Shown: positions 1 through 12,300 of the stretch, in pieces
Position numbering within the stretch: the first letter of the stretch is position 1
Layout of the letters: each line of letters opens with the position of its first letter
Assembly (NCBI GenBank): GCA_032358255.1
Contig: JAULBX010014314.1
Coordinates: 1 to 64,000 of the forward strand
Direction: 5' to 3'
DNA length: 64,000 bases
From: Heterotrichella gracilis
Taxonomy: Eukaryota > Sar > Xanthophyceae > Tribonematales > Xanthonemataceae
Made by a program: the position numbers and the translations under genes
The notes under the pieces: model-generated
Databases searched by the model: none
The model's input: the letters and a program-made list of their open reading frames with translations, nothing else
What the model was told of the DNA's origin: nothing

Positions 1-1440
1 TCAGTTTTTGCTACAACTAGAATCTTGGTCTTAGGGACGCTAACTAATAATCCCCACTTCTGGAAAATCACAAACACGCTAAAAAGTGCTGTTGACCCCT
101 CCAACTGAGATTCACAGACCAGAGTGATGTCATCCGCGTACATTATCAGAAAAATGATAAGCTGCAGGTTACCCTTAACGTTACGAGACAAGGCCCTATA
201 CAACTGGCCATCTACCTTGTAAGCAATGGAAATGCCAAGGGTCTGCACAACCTCCAGCACTTGCCTTGCCACCGTGTCTACCACTAAATTGAAAAGGGAA
301 GGAGTTAAAATACAGCCCTGCTTTAAACCGGTGCATATCTGAAAGGGGGGGGAAACGTCCCCAAAGGCACGGACCACACACGTCGTGTCAAGCTGCAGCT
401 CCCTCAGTAAGTGAACAAGCTTGGAATCAGCACCTCTCAGATCTTACACCTTCCACGCTGTGTCCCTATCTACCGGGTCATAGGCTTTAGTAAGGTCCAC
501 AAACCCTAGGAAGACAGGTACATTTTCCTCCCAGGCACTATCCAAAAGCCTCCTAAGTACGAAAAGAGCATCATCTGTGCCCCTGTTGGGCCTAAACTCG
601 CACTGCGGTTCGATAAGCTGTCCCTCTATCCAGGCACTAAGCCTGTTTAGCAAAATGTGAGCAAAGGCTTTTCCTACAACACTAAGAAGACTAATTCCCC
701 TGTAATTATCCCACACTGAGCGGTCCTTTTTCTTGAACAGAGGCACTAGCACCGCCTGTTTCCACTCAGCAGGAATAACTTCAGTAACCCACACCACTTG
801 GAAAACACGGTGGATCCAAACAAGCATGCTATCCCCCCCAGCCTTAAGTTGTTCGGCCACAATGCCATCAACCCCCGCTGCTTTATTGTTCTTGAGTTTC
901 TTAACCGCTACCTTAACTTCCTCAAAAATACGTTCGAATTCAGTCACCAAAGGTACAGGCTCAGGCACAGAATCAAATATTGAGCTATCAACCTCCCTAG
1001 GGCAATTGAGCACTGTGCAAAAATGCTGAGAAAACCTATCCCTCCTATCACTGTCTGTCCATACAAGGTCCCCATTACTGTTTTGAAGCCCTGCCACTGC
1101 TGTGTAAGTAGGCTTATTAAAGTCCTTAATCCGCTGGTACAGCTCTTGCTGCTTGCCCTGCTTGGCGGCTGCCTCCAACAAGTCAGCCTGCTCATTGACC
1201 CATACCCGCTTGTCAGCCCGCAACCCCTTCTTGGCACGATTGACCGTGCGCCTATACTCCTGCCTCTCCTCCTCCCCTTTGTCCTTTGCCGTCATTGGCT
1301 GCTGCTTAATGGCCATATTTGCTGAAATGCATTCTGTATGTGTAGGCTTTGTCGTTTTTATCAATCAACGTTCATAATAAAGCAATTTGGCATTTACCAT
1401 TCCCAGGTTGTCTCCCTAATTGTGACTGTCAAATAAATGT
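1..1440 (-). mobile_element. Decayed non-LTR (LINE) retrotransposon, reverse transcriptase part
   Basis: The minus strand encodes a LINE-type reverse transcriptase. Visible blocks are NNKAAGVDGI (fingers), a stretch ending KQAVLVPLFKK, DNYRGISLLSVVGKAF, FRPNRGTDDALF, VDLTKAYD, then TGLKQGC and the catalytic YADD box at about 129-141. The longest open stretch runs from 1364 down to 444 and ends at TAA inside the palm region. A C-run near 347-356 shifts the frame again, so the enzyme is not translatable as it stands. No endonuclease domain is seen on the 5' side (positions above about 1400), which fits a 5'-truncated insertion. The 3' end lies outside the window. The copy sits directly upstream of sphingosine lyase exons and so is probably inside one of that gene's introns. 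This is an endogenous retroelement relic. Confidence 0.88.
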
Positions 1441-1488
1441 TGGAGTCTTGTAATCTTTTATAATTTCCCATGCTGCTTTGCTGCTCAG

Positions 1489-3617
1489 GTGCCTGTCAAC
1501 AGTGAGTACCGACTGAGCAGCGGCACAGTGCGGCGCCACCTGACGCACAATACCGTGCTGGTGGTTGCGTCGGCACCAGGGTTCCCGCACGGGGTGGTGG
1601 ATCACGTTGAGGAGATTGGGCAGGTAGGTTGGCAATTGACAATAGGGGAAGGCTCCCTTAGACCATGGCATGGGCGGGTCACGAGCCCATTGTGCATAGC
1701 AGAACCCTTGTGAACCCTTTGCGATTTTGTGTTAGCCTCGTCGCATTGTCTGGTTTGCGAATAGTGTGCACAGCTGACCATTTTCTTATGTATGTACTGA
1801 TTCACTTCACATCTTACTTTATTTTATTAAATTTTGCGCAGCTGACCAAGCACAGGGGGATCTGCCTGCATGTGGATGCCTGCCTAGGCGGCTTTGTGCT
1901 GCCATTTGCAGCAAAGCTGGGATACACCATCCCCGCGTTTGACTTCAAGGTCCCGGGGGTGACCAGCATGTCGGTGGATGTGCACAAATATGGCATGGCT
2001 CAGAAAGGCACCAGCGTGGTGTTATATCGGTGTCGGGAGCTGAGGCAGCACCAGTACACCAGCATCACAGAGTGGACCGGGGGCCTGTACATCTCGCCAG
2101 GTGGGTGGGGAGTGCACCATGGTGTCTTGACATTGTTAATTGCCAAGTGGAGGTGGAAAGGGCCTGTACATGTTGCCAGGTGGGTGGGGAAGTACACCAT
2201 GGTGTCTTTACAATAGTGAAATAAAATTGGAATTGGAAATGGTTGATGGAACTGGTATTTCCCTTTCAAACGGGGACGTTGCTGTGCAATCATATGGATT
2301 GGTCTCCGGGTAATTGTCTGATGCATGGGACCCCTCGCAGTGTGTTGCAATGATTGGGACCCATCTCCCATTCATAGGGCAGTGAGTCATGTACATGCGT
2401 TCCAAAAACATAGCCAGATTTGCAGTCTGCCCTACGTGCCTTGCATATCACACAGCTGAGCGCCAGCAAGACCTGTCCTTGTCTACCTACATCATTGTGA
2501 TCATTCAAATGATTAAGTGTAATGGCTTTGTAGTGCCAGCACGACCTGTCCTCATCTACTTGAAATTATCGTGGATGGTCAAATTTCATGATGTCTTTGC
2601 AGGCTTTGCTGGCAGCCGGAATGGTGCCCTGATTGCCACTGCCTGGGCCAGCATGGTGCACCTAGGGGAAGAGGGCTATCTGAAGCTCATTGGCCAGATA
2701 CTCCAGGTGCGCTGTGTTGGGGATGCATTGTTTAAATATTTGAATTTCTGAATTAGAGTGTGGTGGGCATGGGCCTTCATACATATGTTAAGGTTTGAAA
2801 TACAGGCTGCACGTCTGCAGGCGCACTTAATCTGCGCATTTCAGGTTGCATGTTCGCAGGCTGCAATTGGTCTGTGATCTAGATTGCGCGCTGTGATTCA
2901 AAGTGCGTGCCTGCAGGCTGCAAGGAAGTTTGAGAGCGGAGTGTCAAGGATCCCAGGGCTGGAGGTCGTTGGCGAGCCCGACATGACTGTGGTGGCTTTC
3001 AAGTCGACAGACAAGGCTGTGAACGTCTACCTGGTGAATGACATGATGACGCAGCGAGGATGGCATCTCAACGCGCTGCAGTTCCCCGCCGCGCTGCATG
3101 TCTGCTTCACTGCAAAGCATGTGCAAGCAGTGGACAAGCTGCTACAGGTGGGTATATTAGCAGTATTGTGGTGTTGCCTTGGAGGGTGCTTATTCCAGTT
3201 ATAAGCTTTGACATACTGCTGGATGTTTACGATGTTAACGGCAGTGTTGGATTTTTTACCTGTGGTGTTTGATCCAAGCAGGGCTAATGAAAATGCTGGT
3301 ACTTGCCGAATGCAGTTGATACCAACTGGATCAACTGCACAAACAACAAATAGCTGTTGTGTGCTATCATACAGCTGCGTCCTTGATTGGCAATTGTGCA
3401 TTAGCTTTCAGAAATGCATTTGATGCAGAACATGTTGCTCACTGGGTGTTTCTGCCCCCAGGATCTCAAGGAGTGCGTTGCAACTGTGCGGAGCGAGCCA
3501 AGCTCTGTCAAGGGGGGCTCGGCGCCGATATATGGGATGTCGGCTGCAATGCCTGACAGGGGGCTGATCGGGGAATTCTTGGTGGCATATCAAGATGCAG
3601 TGCTGGACAGCTGTTGA
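1489..3617 (+). CDS. Sphingosine-1-phosphate lyase, C-terminal exons (5' part outside window)
   Basis: PLP-dependent lyase that splits phosphorylated long-chain bases into a fatty aldehyde and phosphoethanolamine in the ER membrane; it is the exit step of sphingolipid breakdown. Five exons join in phase: 1489-1623, 1842-2100, 2603-2706, 2917-3147, 3462-3617 (TGA). Family landmarks in order are [32 protein letters not shown] (the lysine at 1986-1988 is the expected Schiff-base residue), [34 protein letters not shown], and a C-terminal exon of 51 residues. The N-terminal membrane anchor and first half of the PLP fold must lie left of the window. The LINE relic probably occupies the intron before the first visible exon. 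An echo of the exon 2 edge lies in the following intron. Confidence 0.93.
2071..2215 (+). repeat. Exon-edge echo in sphingosine lyase intron
   Basis: The end of exon 2 plus the start of its intron (about 2071-2134) is repeated at about 2152-2215. Both copies share GGGCCTGTACAT, CCAGGTGGGTGGGG and CACCATGGTGTCTT. The second copy keeps a CCAG|GTGGGT donor but has no coding role in the assembled frame. Confidence 0.85.
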
Positions 3618-5515
3618 TTGTGTATCTGTGTATTCTCAGTTGCAGGATGCGCATGAAGGATGGTACGGGGGTGCACAGGAAATGACCCGTAAAACAGTTT
3701 TGTTCACTTTACAGCAGGAACATAGGCCATATTCAGTTCATAGTTTATTCTTTCTTATGCCACGTGGCCAAATTGTTGCCTCACAAGCACATGCATCTTG
3801 CTGCTATTGTGTATAAAAATAGAGCAAGTTTGTTGTGAAGTACGAGTAAACGCTGCTGCATCAGCAGATCAATTCAGGCCTTTACTGTAACAAAAACAAA
3901 CGTTCAGCACCCTTGCCTTGTGCAGCATGCACTTTCCATGGACAGAGCTTCAGATAGGAAGCTCCTGGGTATATACCTTGTCACATGGAGTCCAGAATAA
4001 GACCAGGCCCACCCCAGTGCCTAGTGCCCCTAGAGTTGATGTCAAGAGGGCCACTGGATGCCCATGATATGTTCTGCCTCCTGAAGGCCAAGCTTCTGAG
4101 CAAGGTAGTTGCACAGCAGTGCCCTTTGAGAGGGCACCTGATCCTGATGTTTTGTCGTCTCCAGTGCCGTCATTAGGATCATTACAAGCACAGAGGGCCA
4201 TGCAGACGTAATAATAAATGGTTCCCTCCCCGTCGCCGACGTCGACGCCAGGGCCAGTTTGCACCTGTGCTGGAAAAAAGGTGAGTTTGGCAAAACCGTG
4301 GGGGAACTGGATGTCTAAGGTTGGATACTGCTGCAAAATACTGGAATCCCACATCACGTACAGCCAGGTCCATGATGACTGCCAGGGTCTGGAGGTTGGC
4401 GATGGACGCCACACATTCCAGCACACATGTGCTCCATTTCTGACTACCTACCAAGTCCAGCGGGTGGACCCCAGAGCCCCAGTGCAGTGAGGGCACTGAT
4501 GGATGCCTGGCTTTTCAAAACTGTATACCCCTTTCCTCCCTGCTCCCCTGCCTCTCCCACTTTGTGCTGCAGCGGTACAAGTGCAGTTTGCAGACCTTAC
4601 AGCATGGACGGTGGCAATCATTATGGCCTGCTTGCTGTCATGTCTGTCTGTCTTTTGAATGTTTTGGTGGGCGCCCACTTGCTGGGCTTGTCAATTTGTA
4701 TCAGATGATATTCAAAAGGTCCTGTCTGACATGCATATGGCCCTGAAAAATGGACTGTCGTACACGGCGATCTGTGGCAGCCAGGAGTGCGACATGGCGA
4801 TGGGTGCTTTGGGGTGATTTGGCAGTTTACTGAATGTGCTGCGTGTTGTACAGGGCCTGTCAGGGGACGTCGCATTGACTCGTATGGATCGAGGACCAGG
4901 CTGGCACTAGGTACATGCAGGACATGGAGACTTGGCCAATGTCATCACAGATATAAAGCAGGCTTTCTTCAAAGGAGCCTTCGTTGTCTTGTTAATACGT
5001 ATTTCCATCTTTCGTGCTCTCTCGTCACCTTCAAGCTGCCTTCAAGGCAAAACCTGTGCCTTTGCCAACCCAACGCCACGCTAGGTAAGGAGGGCACGAC
5101 CTCAGGTTGGAAGTTAGGAGCTGGGCACAGTGTGGGAACGTTTCATCGGTCGTACCCCTGCGTGCTTTACCCTGTGCCTAAGGCCATGCTGGCCCTAGGT
5201 GGGCTTGAATCAGCCCTGCAGTGCAGTGAATGTCTTGCCTTGCAGGGAGTCATGAGACCGTTATGGTACTACCTTCAAACCTCCAAGTTTACAATGTGAA
5301 GGTTGCAAATGGCCCATCTCGGCATTGTGAATATCAGGCACTGATGCTGCAATGCATGCCATGTTGGCAGAGCATGGCTGCTCAGTGTTTTCACAGAAGC
5401 CTTTTTGAAATATATAGGCTTACCCAATAGCCGTGTCCTCTCATTGCTGATACATGCAGCAGTCTACTGTGTGTTTTGGATGCAGGGGAGCTCCTGTCTG
5501 CCAAGAGCGATCAAC
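3618..5515. other. Gene-free stretch, no supported gene
   Basis: This is 1.9 kb downstream of the sphingosine lyase stop and upstream of the small secreted protein. It should hold the lyase 3' UTR and possibly 5' non-coding exons of the next gene. Open frames on both strands are short, lack family motifs and do not join in phase. I see no RNA gene or mobile element. Confidence 0.5.
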
Positions 5516-6293
5516 ATGAAGACCACAGCTGCTGCAGTTGCCCTGATGGCATGTGCTCTCCTCACTATCATGCCACGCATCAATGCGTATCATGGTCCAG
5601 ATGTGTCTGGTCCCCTGCCCAGCTATGATGTCACACCTGCAGATGGCTACGCTTGCCAACAACAGAAGGACTGGGGGAAGTGCACAAGGGACTGGATGGT
5701 ATGTCAGCAATGCGGCTGTGGGGCCATTAACAGCCGTGCATGACCACAATATTCATTGAATAATATCCATGGTGGCTGATGCGTGCGGCTGCTTATCACA
5801 TGCAAAAGGCCTTGTCCATTATGCTCAGCAGAAGTTCTGCATTATGATGCCTCCATGGAATTTAAGAGGTACCTGAGGCAATATTCTTGTTTTGCCTCTG
5901 GAGCTCTCAGGAGGGTTTTGCAATGTGACATGCAGCAACTGTGAGGGCGCACCTGCTCCAGCACCTTGTGGGTACGCAAGCCAGACTGCAGACAGCAACA
6001 GCCTGGCAACATCAACATCTGGATCATGCGGCAATGCTACGTCCAATGCTACCACTGGAGGCCTGGCAGACTCTCATGCAGCAGATAATGGCACTTCCAA
6101 TGGCACAGCCAGCAATGGTGGTGTTGCAGGTGCTTATGCATCTGGTACAGGGACCTCTGCCGACAGCACAGCTGATGGGCCTGCCATAGCCAACTCAATT
6201 GCACGCCCTGGATACGCAAGCGCTGTGGCTGTTTCTGGACCAGGAGGCAACTCAGCCGCTTCTGCCAACGGAAGGAAGTTGCTAAAAGAATGA
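5516..6293 (+). CDS. Small secreted Cys-rich, Asn/Ser/Ala-rich protein
   Basis: The ATG at 5516 opens a clear signal peptide (MKTTAAAVALMACALLTIM, then an INA-Y cleavage-like site). A compact Cys motif follows, CQQQKDWGKC then DWM, continued in exon 2 by GFCNVTCSNC. The spacing resembles short six-Cys modules found in secreted algal proteins. The remainder is low-complexity Ala/Gly/Ser/Asn with an APAPAPCG hinge and at least five N-glycosylation sequons (NVT, NAT twice, NGT twice), ending KLLKE and TGA at 6291-6293. Exon 1 is 5516-5698 if the GTATGT donor is used; exon 2 starts near 5897-5903. The exact junction does not close in phase with the most obvious sites, so either a nearby weaker donor (at 5703) is used or one base is wrong. 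An extracellular wall or matrix glycoprotein is likely; the function is unknown. Confidence 0.65.
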
Positions 6294-7446
6294 AGCTAGT
6301 ACAGTGAGGATGTCTGGGATGATTATCCCTGGACAATGCCATGTAATATCCTGCATTAATTTGTTGCGTAAGCGGCAATGGTTAGTTGTAATTAACCGTG
6401 ACAGCATTGCCATTAATATGTTCCAGCAATTGATGCAGCCTTGCCGGTGTATCATTTAATTCAGTCCTGCGCAGAAGATTGCGCGCGCAACCTCATGAAA
6501 AGCATAGCCATTTTTGAATCACTTTGATTCTGACATTTCAGAGTGTGGACTCAATGACTCAATGGATTTGTTGTGTATTTCAATGCAATTTATGAGCCAT
6601 TCAGCAACCATACACACTAACTGTTCAGTTCAACTTGACAAGATGTATTGCCAGTACATGTAAAGCATGCCATGGCTTAATCAAGCAAAATATTTGACAT
6701 TGTGCGCGCATGCCCACCATTCCTGAATGACTGTAATACAACCGCTTGGCAAGCATGCCTGGCAACTCTGAGTCATGTCAAGGCACAATGCACTCTTCGT
6801 AGTTACTTGCACCGCACTGTTTACATTTGCAAGTCTAATCACTTGGGCATGCCGCACATGGGAAGTCAACAACCCTTGGTGACCAGATCACCAGGTCTTG
6901 GAAACAAAGCAATCATGTACATATCTGGTGTCCACTTTTGGCGTTGAACCCATGCTGGAACCTGGACCTTAGCTCCATCAGTTACGTAGAGATATACCCG
7001 CACTCTCCCACTGACCACTGATGAATGTTCTGGACTCAAAATTGTAACCTGGGCACTCGAACTTTGCAAGAAAGAAAAGCAACATGAAGCCCTCGCAGGA
7101 AGCAGCATGCATTAACTGAGTCTGAGGAAACGGACTCTACTATTGTTCAATGCTGGAAGTGGCCACAGGCCCTGGCGTTGGAATGATTTGGATATTAAGC
7201 AACAACCTATCCTTAGATAAATCATCCATAAATATGATACAAAGCAGTACTGCCACTTGTGCCAGGACAAAAGTGCCTAACGCCGTGCACGCAAGGCTGA
7301 ATGCTAATAATGCTATCTGTCCCTAGTGCACATATAACTAAGTAGACTAATGATGGGTTTCTACACGCCTCAGCTTCAACAAAACACCATCCTTGGGCTT
7401 GAAATTTCAACGCCAGCCAATGTCCAATCGGCTGGAATCAGCGATC
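6294..7446. other. Intergenic, convergent 3' regions
   Basis: This is 1.15 kb between the stop of the secreted protein (+) and the stop of the next gene (-). It is somewhat AT-richer than the coding areas and presumably holds both 3' UTRs. I see nothing else in it. Confidence 0.5.
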
Positions 7447-7794
7447 TCACTCGTCCTCCTTGACCTCCCACCTGCTGTCAGTAGGTCCCATTGGGTCCCC
7501 AACCAGGTCCTCAGCCTTCAGCCTCTCACACATCTCCATTTCGGCCTCATCAGACAGGGCACCCGCACCATGCAGCTGCTCCACAGACACCTGCTTCACT
7601 GGCTGCTGCACGTCAAGGCAGCGGCCGAAGCAGAAGGGGGTGTCAGAGTCCAGGGGACCATTGCCCGGCATCTCCCACTTGGAGTCTGTGATCCCCAGCG
7701 GCTCCCCGGACAGGTCCTCTGGGGATAGCATCCCAGAGTCCTCGTCCAGGTCTATCTTGATGGTGCCATGCTTGTCGGAGGAAGCTTTGACGAC
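7447..7794 (-). CDS. Last exon of an unrecognised acidic protein
   Basis: The minus-strand exon begins after a CTGCAG acceptor at 7795-7800 and ends with TGA at 7447-7449. It reads VVKASSDKHGTIKIDLDED onward and is strongly acidic. It contains a two-fold internal repeat: SPEDLSGEPLGITDSKWEM near the start and AEDLVGDPMGPTDSRWEV at the end. The repetition, with the DS(K/R)WE core kept, argues for real coding sequence. I do not recognise the family. Upstream coding sequence should lie at higher coordinates, and the exon at 8732-8822 is the best candidate. Confidence 0.5.
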   Translation of the reverse strand, partial: VVKASSDKHGTIKIDLDEDSGMLSPEDLSGEPLGITDSKWEMPGNGPLDSDTPFCFGRCLDVQQPVKQVSVEQLHGAGALSDEAEMEMCERLKAEDLVGDPMGPTDSRWEVKEDE

Positions 7795-8731
7795 CTGCAG
7801 CCAGCGGTAATTGAACTTAGTTTAGAGGTTGAGGATTGAGGATTTAGGGTTTAGGATTAGGGTTGGCGAACTTGGCGAACTGCTGCCAGCGGTGGTCGGT
7901 GCGGGAACCAGCCTAGTACAACAAGTGCTGCTGCCTGATACTTCGATGGTTGGCATTACTATCTATCTATAGAGCAGGGCAATGCATCGACCAGTGATAA
8001 GGTAGGTTGACTAGTGACTGAAGACAAAGGAGCTGGGTGGGCAATTCCACTCCCATGCCACTGTCAGCGAGACATTGCAGACCGTGCGTTTCATAGACCC
8101 AATCCCACGCCTTATCATAGAACCCATCTCGAATACCAAGCTCGTGACGGGGTAGCAACTTGCTGGTGTATGGGGTCTGGCAACGGGGTCCGATTGTCAA
8201 CGTCAGCTGGGCAACCATGGGGTGCGGTTGCCCCGTTGCTTCCACGCACAGACCGAAGCCGTAATATCGGGAGATAGGGAACGTCAGTTCGTAACTAAGC
8301 AGTGAGTGCGCGGGACTGCCTTGTGGTCTAGAGGGTGCAGTGCATTGCACAAGATGCATGCAAAAACCAATGACTCAACAATGCGACCAACTATCGTCCA
8401 GCACCACGCAGTTGTAACCGTACAAAAGCGCAACAGGTACCACCTATCCACGACAACCACCCCACCTACGCGACATTGCACTAGGTATCGCCCCACTGCA
8501 TTTCACATGCATGCATGTCCCAACCTGGCGCTGGCGAAAGCGACGGTGGCGAGGCGCGCTGCCCTGTGCGCGCTTGCCTGTGCACACACCAGTACGAAGC
8601 AAGCTCATACTGGAAGTTGAAGTCATGGTGCTCACAAGGAGGTAGTCTTCCGAGCCGTGTTCCGTTCCGTGGGCAACCTGTCAATGTGACCTGCGACAGT
8701 TCACACTGGCGACGGCTTGAGCGACCCGCAC

Positions 8732-8822
8732 CTGAAGCAGCACACTGTGGTCCAACTGGAACAGCATAAGGCGCTTGGTTTGGTCGTTCTGTAGCGTTTG
8801 CACCCCCATCGCAACGAAATCG
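8732..8822 (-). CDS. Possible internal exon of the same minus-strand gene
   Basis: A 91-base open segment is flanked by a TGCAG acceptor (8827-8823) and a CAG|GTGCGG donor at 8732/8731. It encodes DFVAMGVQTLQNDQ followed by TKRLMLFQLDHSVLLQ, a composition that looks like real protein rather than a shadow frame. No family is recognised. It may join the acidic last exon at 7447-7794, but the exons between are not resolved. An open frame at about 7990-8330 on the same strand is a weaker candidate. Confidence 0.35.
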
Positions 8823-9329
8823 CTGCAGTTTCGAAGCAACCGAGGGAAAGGGGTACAAGGATACAGAAAAGGTAACCAGGAGAGCCACAATGCATGCATG
8901 CACACGTGAAGTTGCAAAAGGTGCACATGCTGGAGAAAAAGCCCGATTTCAGTGATGCTTGCGGCACCGCATACATGGCAGTGACTGTAACAAACGTTTC
9001 AAGCCGATTTTGCTGTTGCATGTCGGCTGGCATGCTACATTTGTGGGCGACTGTGGTCCCTTACAACCGTTGTTTTGTGCACATCTGGGGTGATATATGA
9101 TGTAGCTGATGCTGCATGGAACTGTCTTTGTCCAACCGGCAGCATGAGGCAGCAAACATTGGGCCGGGGAGGGGCAGGTGAGCAAGGATGCGTTGGCGGG
9201 AAGCTAGTGCCCACCTGCTGGCTCCTTGTCGCAGCCTGAGCTTGACCTGATGGTCCTGTACTGCAATCCCTGCTGCCCGCTGGATATATCTGACATGCAC
9301 CGCCAAGGCCTAAGGCGGAGGGAGCACAT

Positions 9330-12300
9330 GCTCTCGCCCAGTTTGCATGCTTGCATGCATACCAACAAGTGGTGGTGGTACCCGTTGCAGCCCCAGCCAA
9401 GCGGCGCTCCTTCCCCACGCTGACGGCACTTGCCTTGCTGCTGAACGTGGGGCTGCTGTACAAAGTGCTCACCCGCTGCAAACCACAGCAAGCGTTCATC
9501 AGTAAGTACAGCAAGCACCTCTTGAGGCACTGCGTGCTCCCCTTGAGCCACTATATAACTGCTCCGCACCACCACAAACCCACCTTGACCACATTCCCTT
9601 CCAGATCCTTGCGCACCGTGGCATGCCACCTCCCACCCGCACCCACCGTCATCCCCACCCACCTCACCCGCCTCACACACCACCACCACCACCATTCACC
9701 ACCATCACACCTTGACCAGGCTGTGGCAGCCTCTCACTTTTACCCAGCTTATGCATACATCTCGTGGGTCTGCACGCCTCACAGAGCAACACCTCCAAGC
9801 CTACCGCTGCTTCGAGAATTGGCATTCAAGTAACTGTTGTGACTTGTGGGATGCCAGATGATGCGTGGATGGGCAGCCCACTGGCGTACCCTGACTCACA
9901 AGAGCCCAATCACACCAACAGGGTAGGTTGCCACGCCACTCCCACACATTGAGTTCAGCCAACAACCCTCGCCATTGGTCCTTAGGGTTTAGGGTTTATG
10001 GTTTAGGATTGCACCACAGCAACGCTGTAGGTTTCCACACTAGCTTGACAACATCGACTTCTTCCAAACCTCTCGCCATCGTTCTTAGGGTTCGGAGTGT
10101 AGGGTTACAACCACACCATGCAGTAGATCTTTGCGTCAGCTTGCCAGCATGGACTTCAGTCGGCGCCCCTCGTCGCAAGGGTTTTGGGTTTAGGGCCCCA
10201 ACCTGTGCTGTGCTCCCTCCTCACCTTTTGCACCCGCAGAGCAGGTGCCGCGCATCCCCAGGGTCATCCACCAGACCTATGAGGTGGCGGACGTGCCTGA
10301 GGCGGTACAGGGGCTTATGGCGTCTTGGAGGCTCATGAACCCTGGTGAGGGTTTAAACTATCATCCACAGCCATGCGCTAGTGTACTCATCGTGAAACAT
10401 ATGCATGGGAACCCACAAGCGCTGCTGTCAATACTGATCACTGTGTTACTCATATGTTACTTAGTATTACTGATGATGTATGATGAAATGTGTGCTTGGG
10501 GAAGTAAACACCTTCAGATTCCACAATCATTATCCGAGGGTGAGGTGCGCTTCTGGGGCGCCGCAGCGCACGTCCCCATTATCGAGGGGGGAATTCCTGG
10601 ACCATTACCCTCGCATCATACCAGCACCTGCCCATGTGACATGCTCCGACAGACCTTTCCAATACACCCTCATGCCCGCATCATATGTGACCTCCTCTTT
10701 ACCCTAACATGCACCCCAAACCCCCGCAGGGTGGCAGGTGCGCTTCTGGGACGCAGCAGCGCGCCTCGCCTTTGTGGAAAGCGAGTTCCCTGCCTACCTC
10801 CCCGCCTACCAGCAGCTTCCCAAGCACGTCGAGAGGGCGGACTTTTTCCGCTATCTGGTGCTGCTGTGGCATGGCGGGGTGTATGCGGATATCGATGTGG
10901 CGTGCCTGCGGCCCATGGATTCGCTGCTGCGGGTGGGGGATGCGCTGGTGGTGGGGTGGGAGGACGAGCGGGTGGAGCGGGGGGAGGTGCTGGCCAACAA
11001 CATGGGCAGGTGGGGGGTGGGGGGTGGAGGGTGGGAGGAGTTGCATGCGCGGTGGGTGGTGCGTAATGTGTGTGGTGGGTAGACGGAGCTGGATTGACTG
11101 GCCCTAAAATGTAGTGGTACGACTGCAGATTCAAACCACTCCCATGACACTTGGGCCATCCAGCCTACTCTGTCCGCTGAAAAATTACTTGTCTCAAGGC
11201 GAGGCCGTTCAGCCCCTATCAATCTTCTCCCCTGCTCCTCTCCCCTCCCATGCACCACATGGATTACCACCCCCTCATCTCACAGACAGCAGCAGCTGCC
11301 TAACTGGATCATCGCCGCTGGCCCCAGCCACCCATCCCTGCCCTCTTGCAGGCAGAACCAGCTGCCAAACCACTCCATGTCCTGACACCACTTCTCGGTG
11401 ACAGGAAAAAGCTACCGCCACTTGCTTCATGACTTGCCACCCACCATCACCTAGATGAATAATGTTTTTAATGTTAGAAACCTTAAGAATTATTCTGAAA
11501 ACATGTGGTATTAGAAAAAGAAAATCAAGTCTAGTTGCCCCCCTCCATCCCACAGGCAGAAGCAGCTGCTCAACTGGTTCATCGCCTCAGCTCCCAACCA
11601 CCCCGCCCTCCAAGAGGTGTGCAACCACATCAGGGACCACGCGCGCACAACGTTCTTCGAGAACGCCCAGCGCGACACCATGCAGCGCACGGGGCCTGGC
11701 ATATGGACTGAGGTGGCGCTCAGGGCAGCCATGGAGCATCCACCTGGGAAGGTGGGGCCAGGAGAGAATGCTTTGGTGCAAGCATGGATTGCGGTGTCAT
11801 GGTACACAGCTTCAAATTCCTAAATCGGGGAGCAAATGGATGTTTTGGTTTTTATTTACCACATTACCTACTTGTAATTTTTCAATCATTGTAATGCTTT
11901 GCAACCCCGCATGCAAGGCTGTGCAAATATCATGACAATGCATATTGACAGTGCCAGCCGTTACCAGGTGTGGTGTTGGTTGCTCAGTGGACGTGGCGAT
12001 GTGGTGATGCAGGGTGACGGGTGGGGTGTGCGGGTGATGCCCAGGATCGCATTGGGGTGGCAGACCAAGACCAGCTCCATCCACCCACACATGTTCATTG
12101 CGCACAAGTACCTCAGCTCCTGGCAGGGGGCACAGCAACGCCAAGGGGAGGAAACCACGGCAGAGCGGCACAGGTGGGAACGTTCTGATGCACAGAATCT
12201 TACAATATCAAAGTGAACATGCTTTGACAAAGTAGGGGATGTGTGCGCATCCTTTTGCATTTATGCACGTTCTGTGGCAAACAGTGGTAGCACCCCCCTT

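Noticed and set aside
3950-4496. Minus-strand frames of 158 and 104 codons after the sphingosine lyase
   Set aside because: They overlap each other in different frames, are rich in Trp/Cys/Pro like other shadow frames, and match no family I know.
10670-11134. Pro-rich antisense frames over the GT32 exon
   Set aside because: They are the reverse complement of a Gly/Val/Trp-rich intron and a real exon whose phases and motifs are clear on the plus strand.
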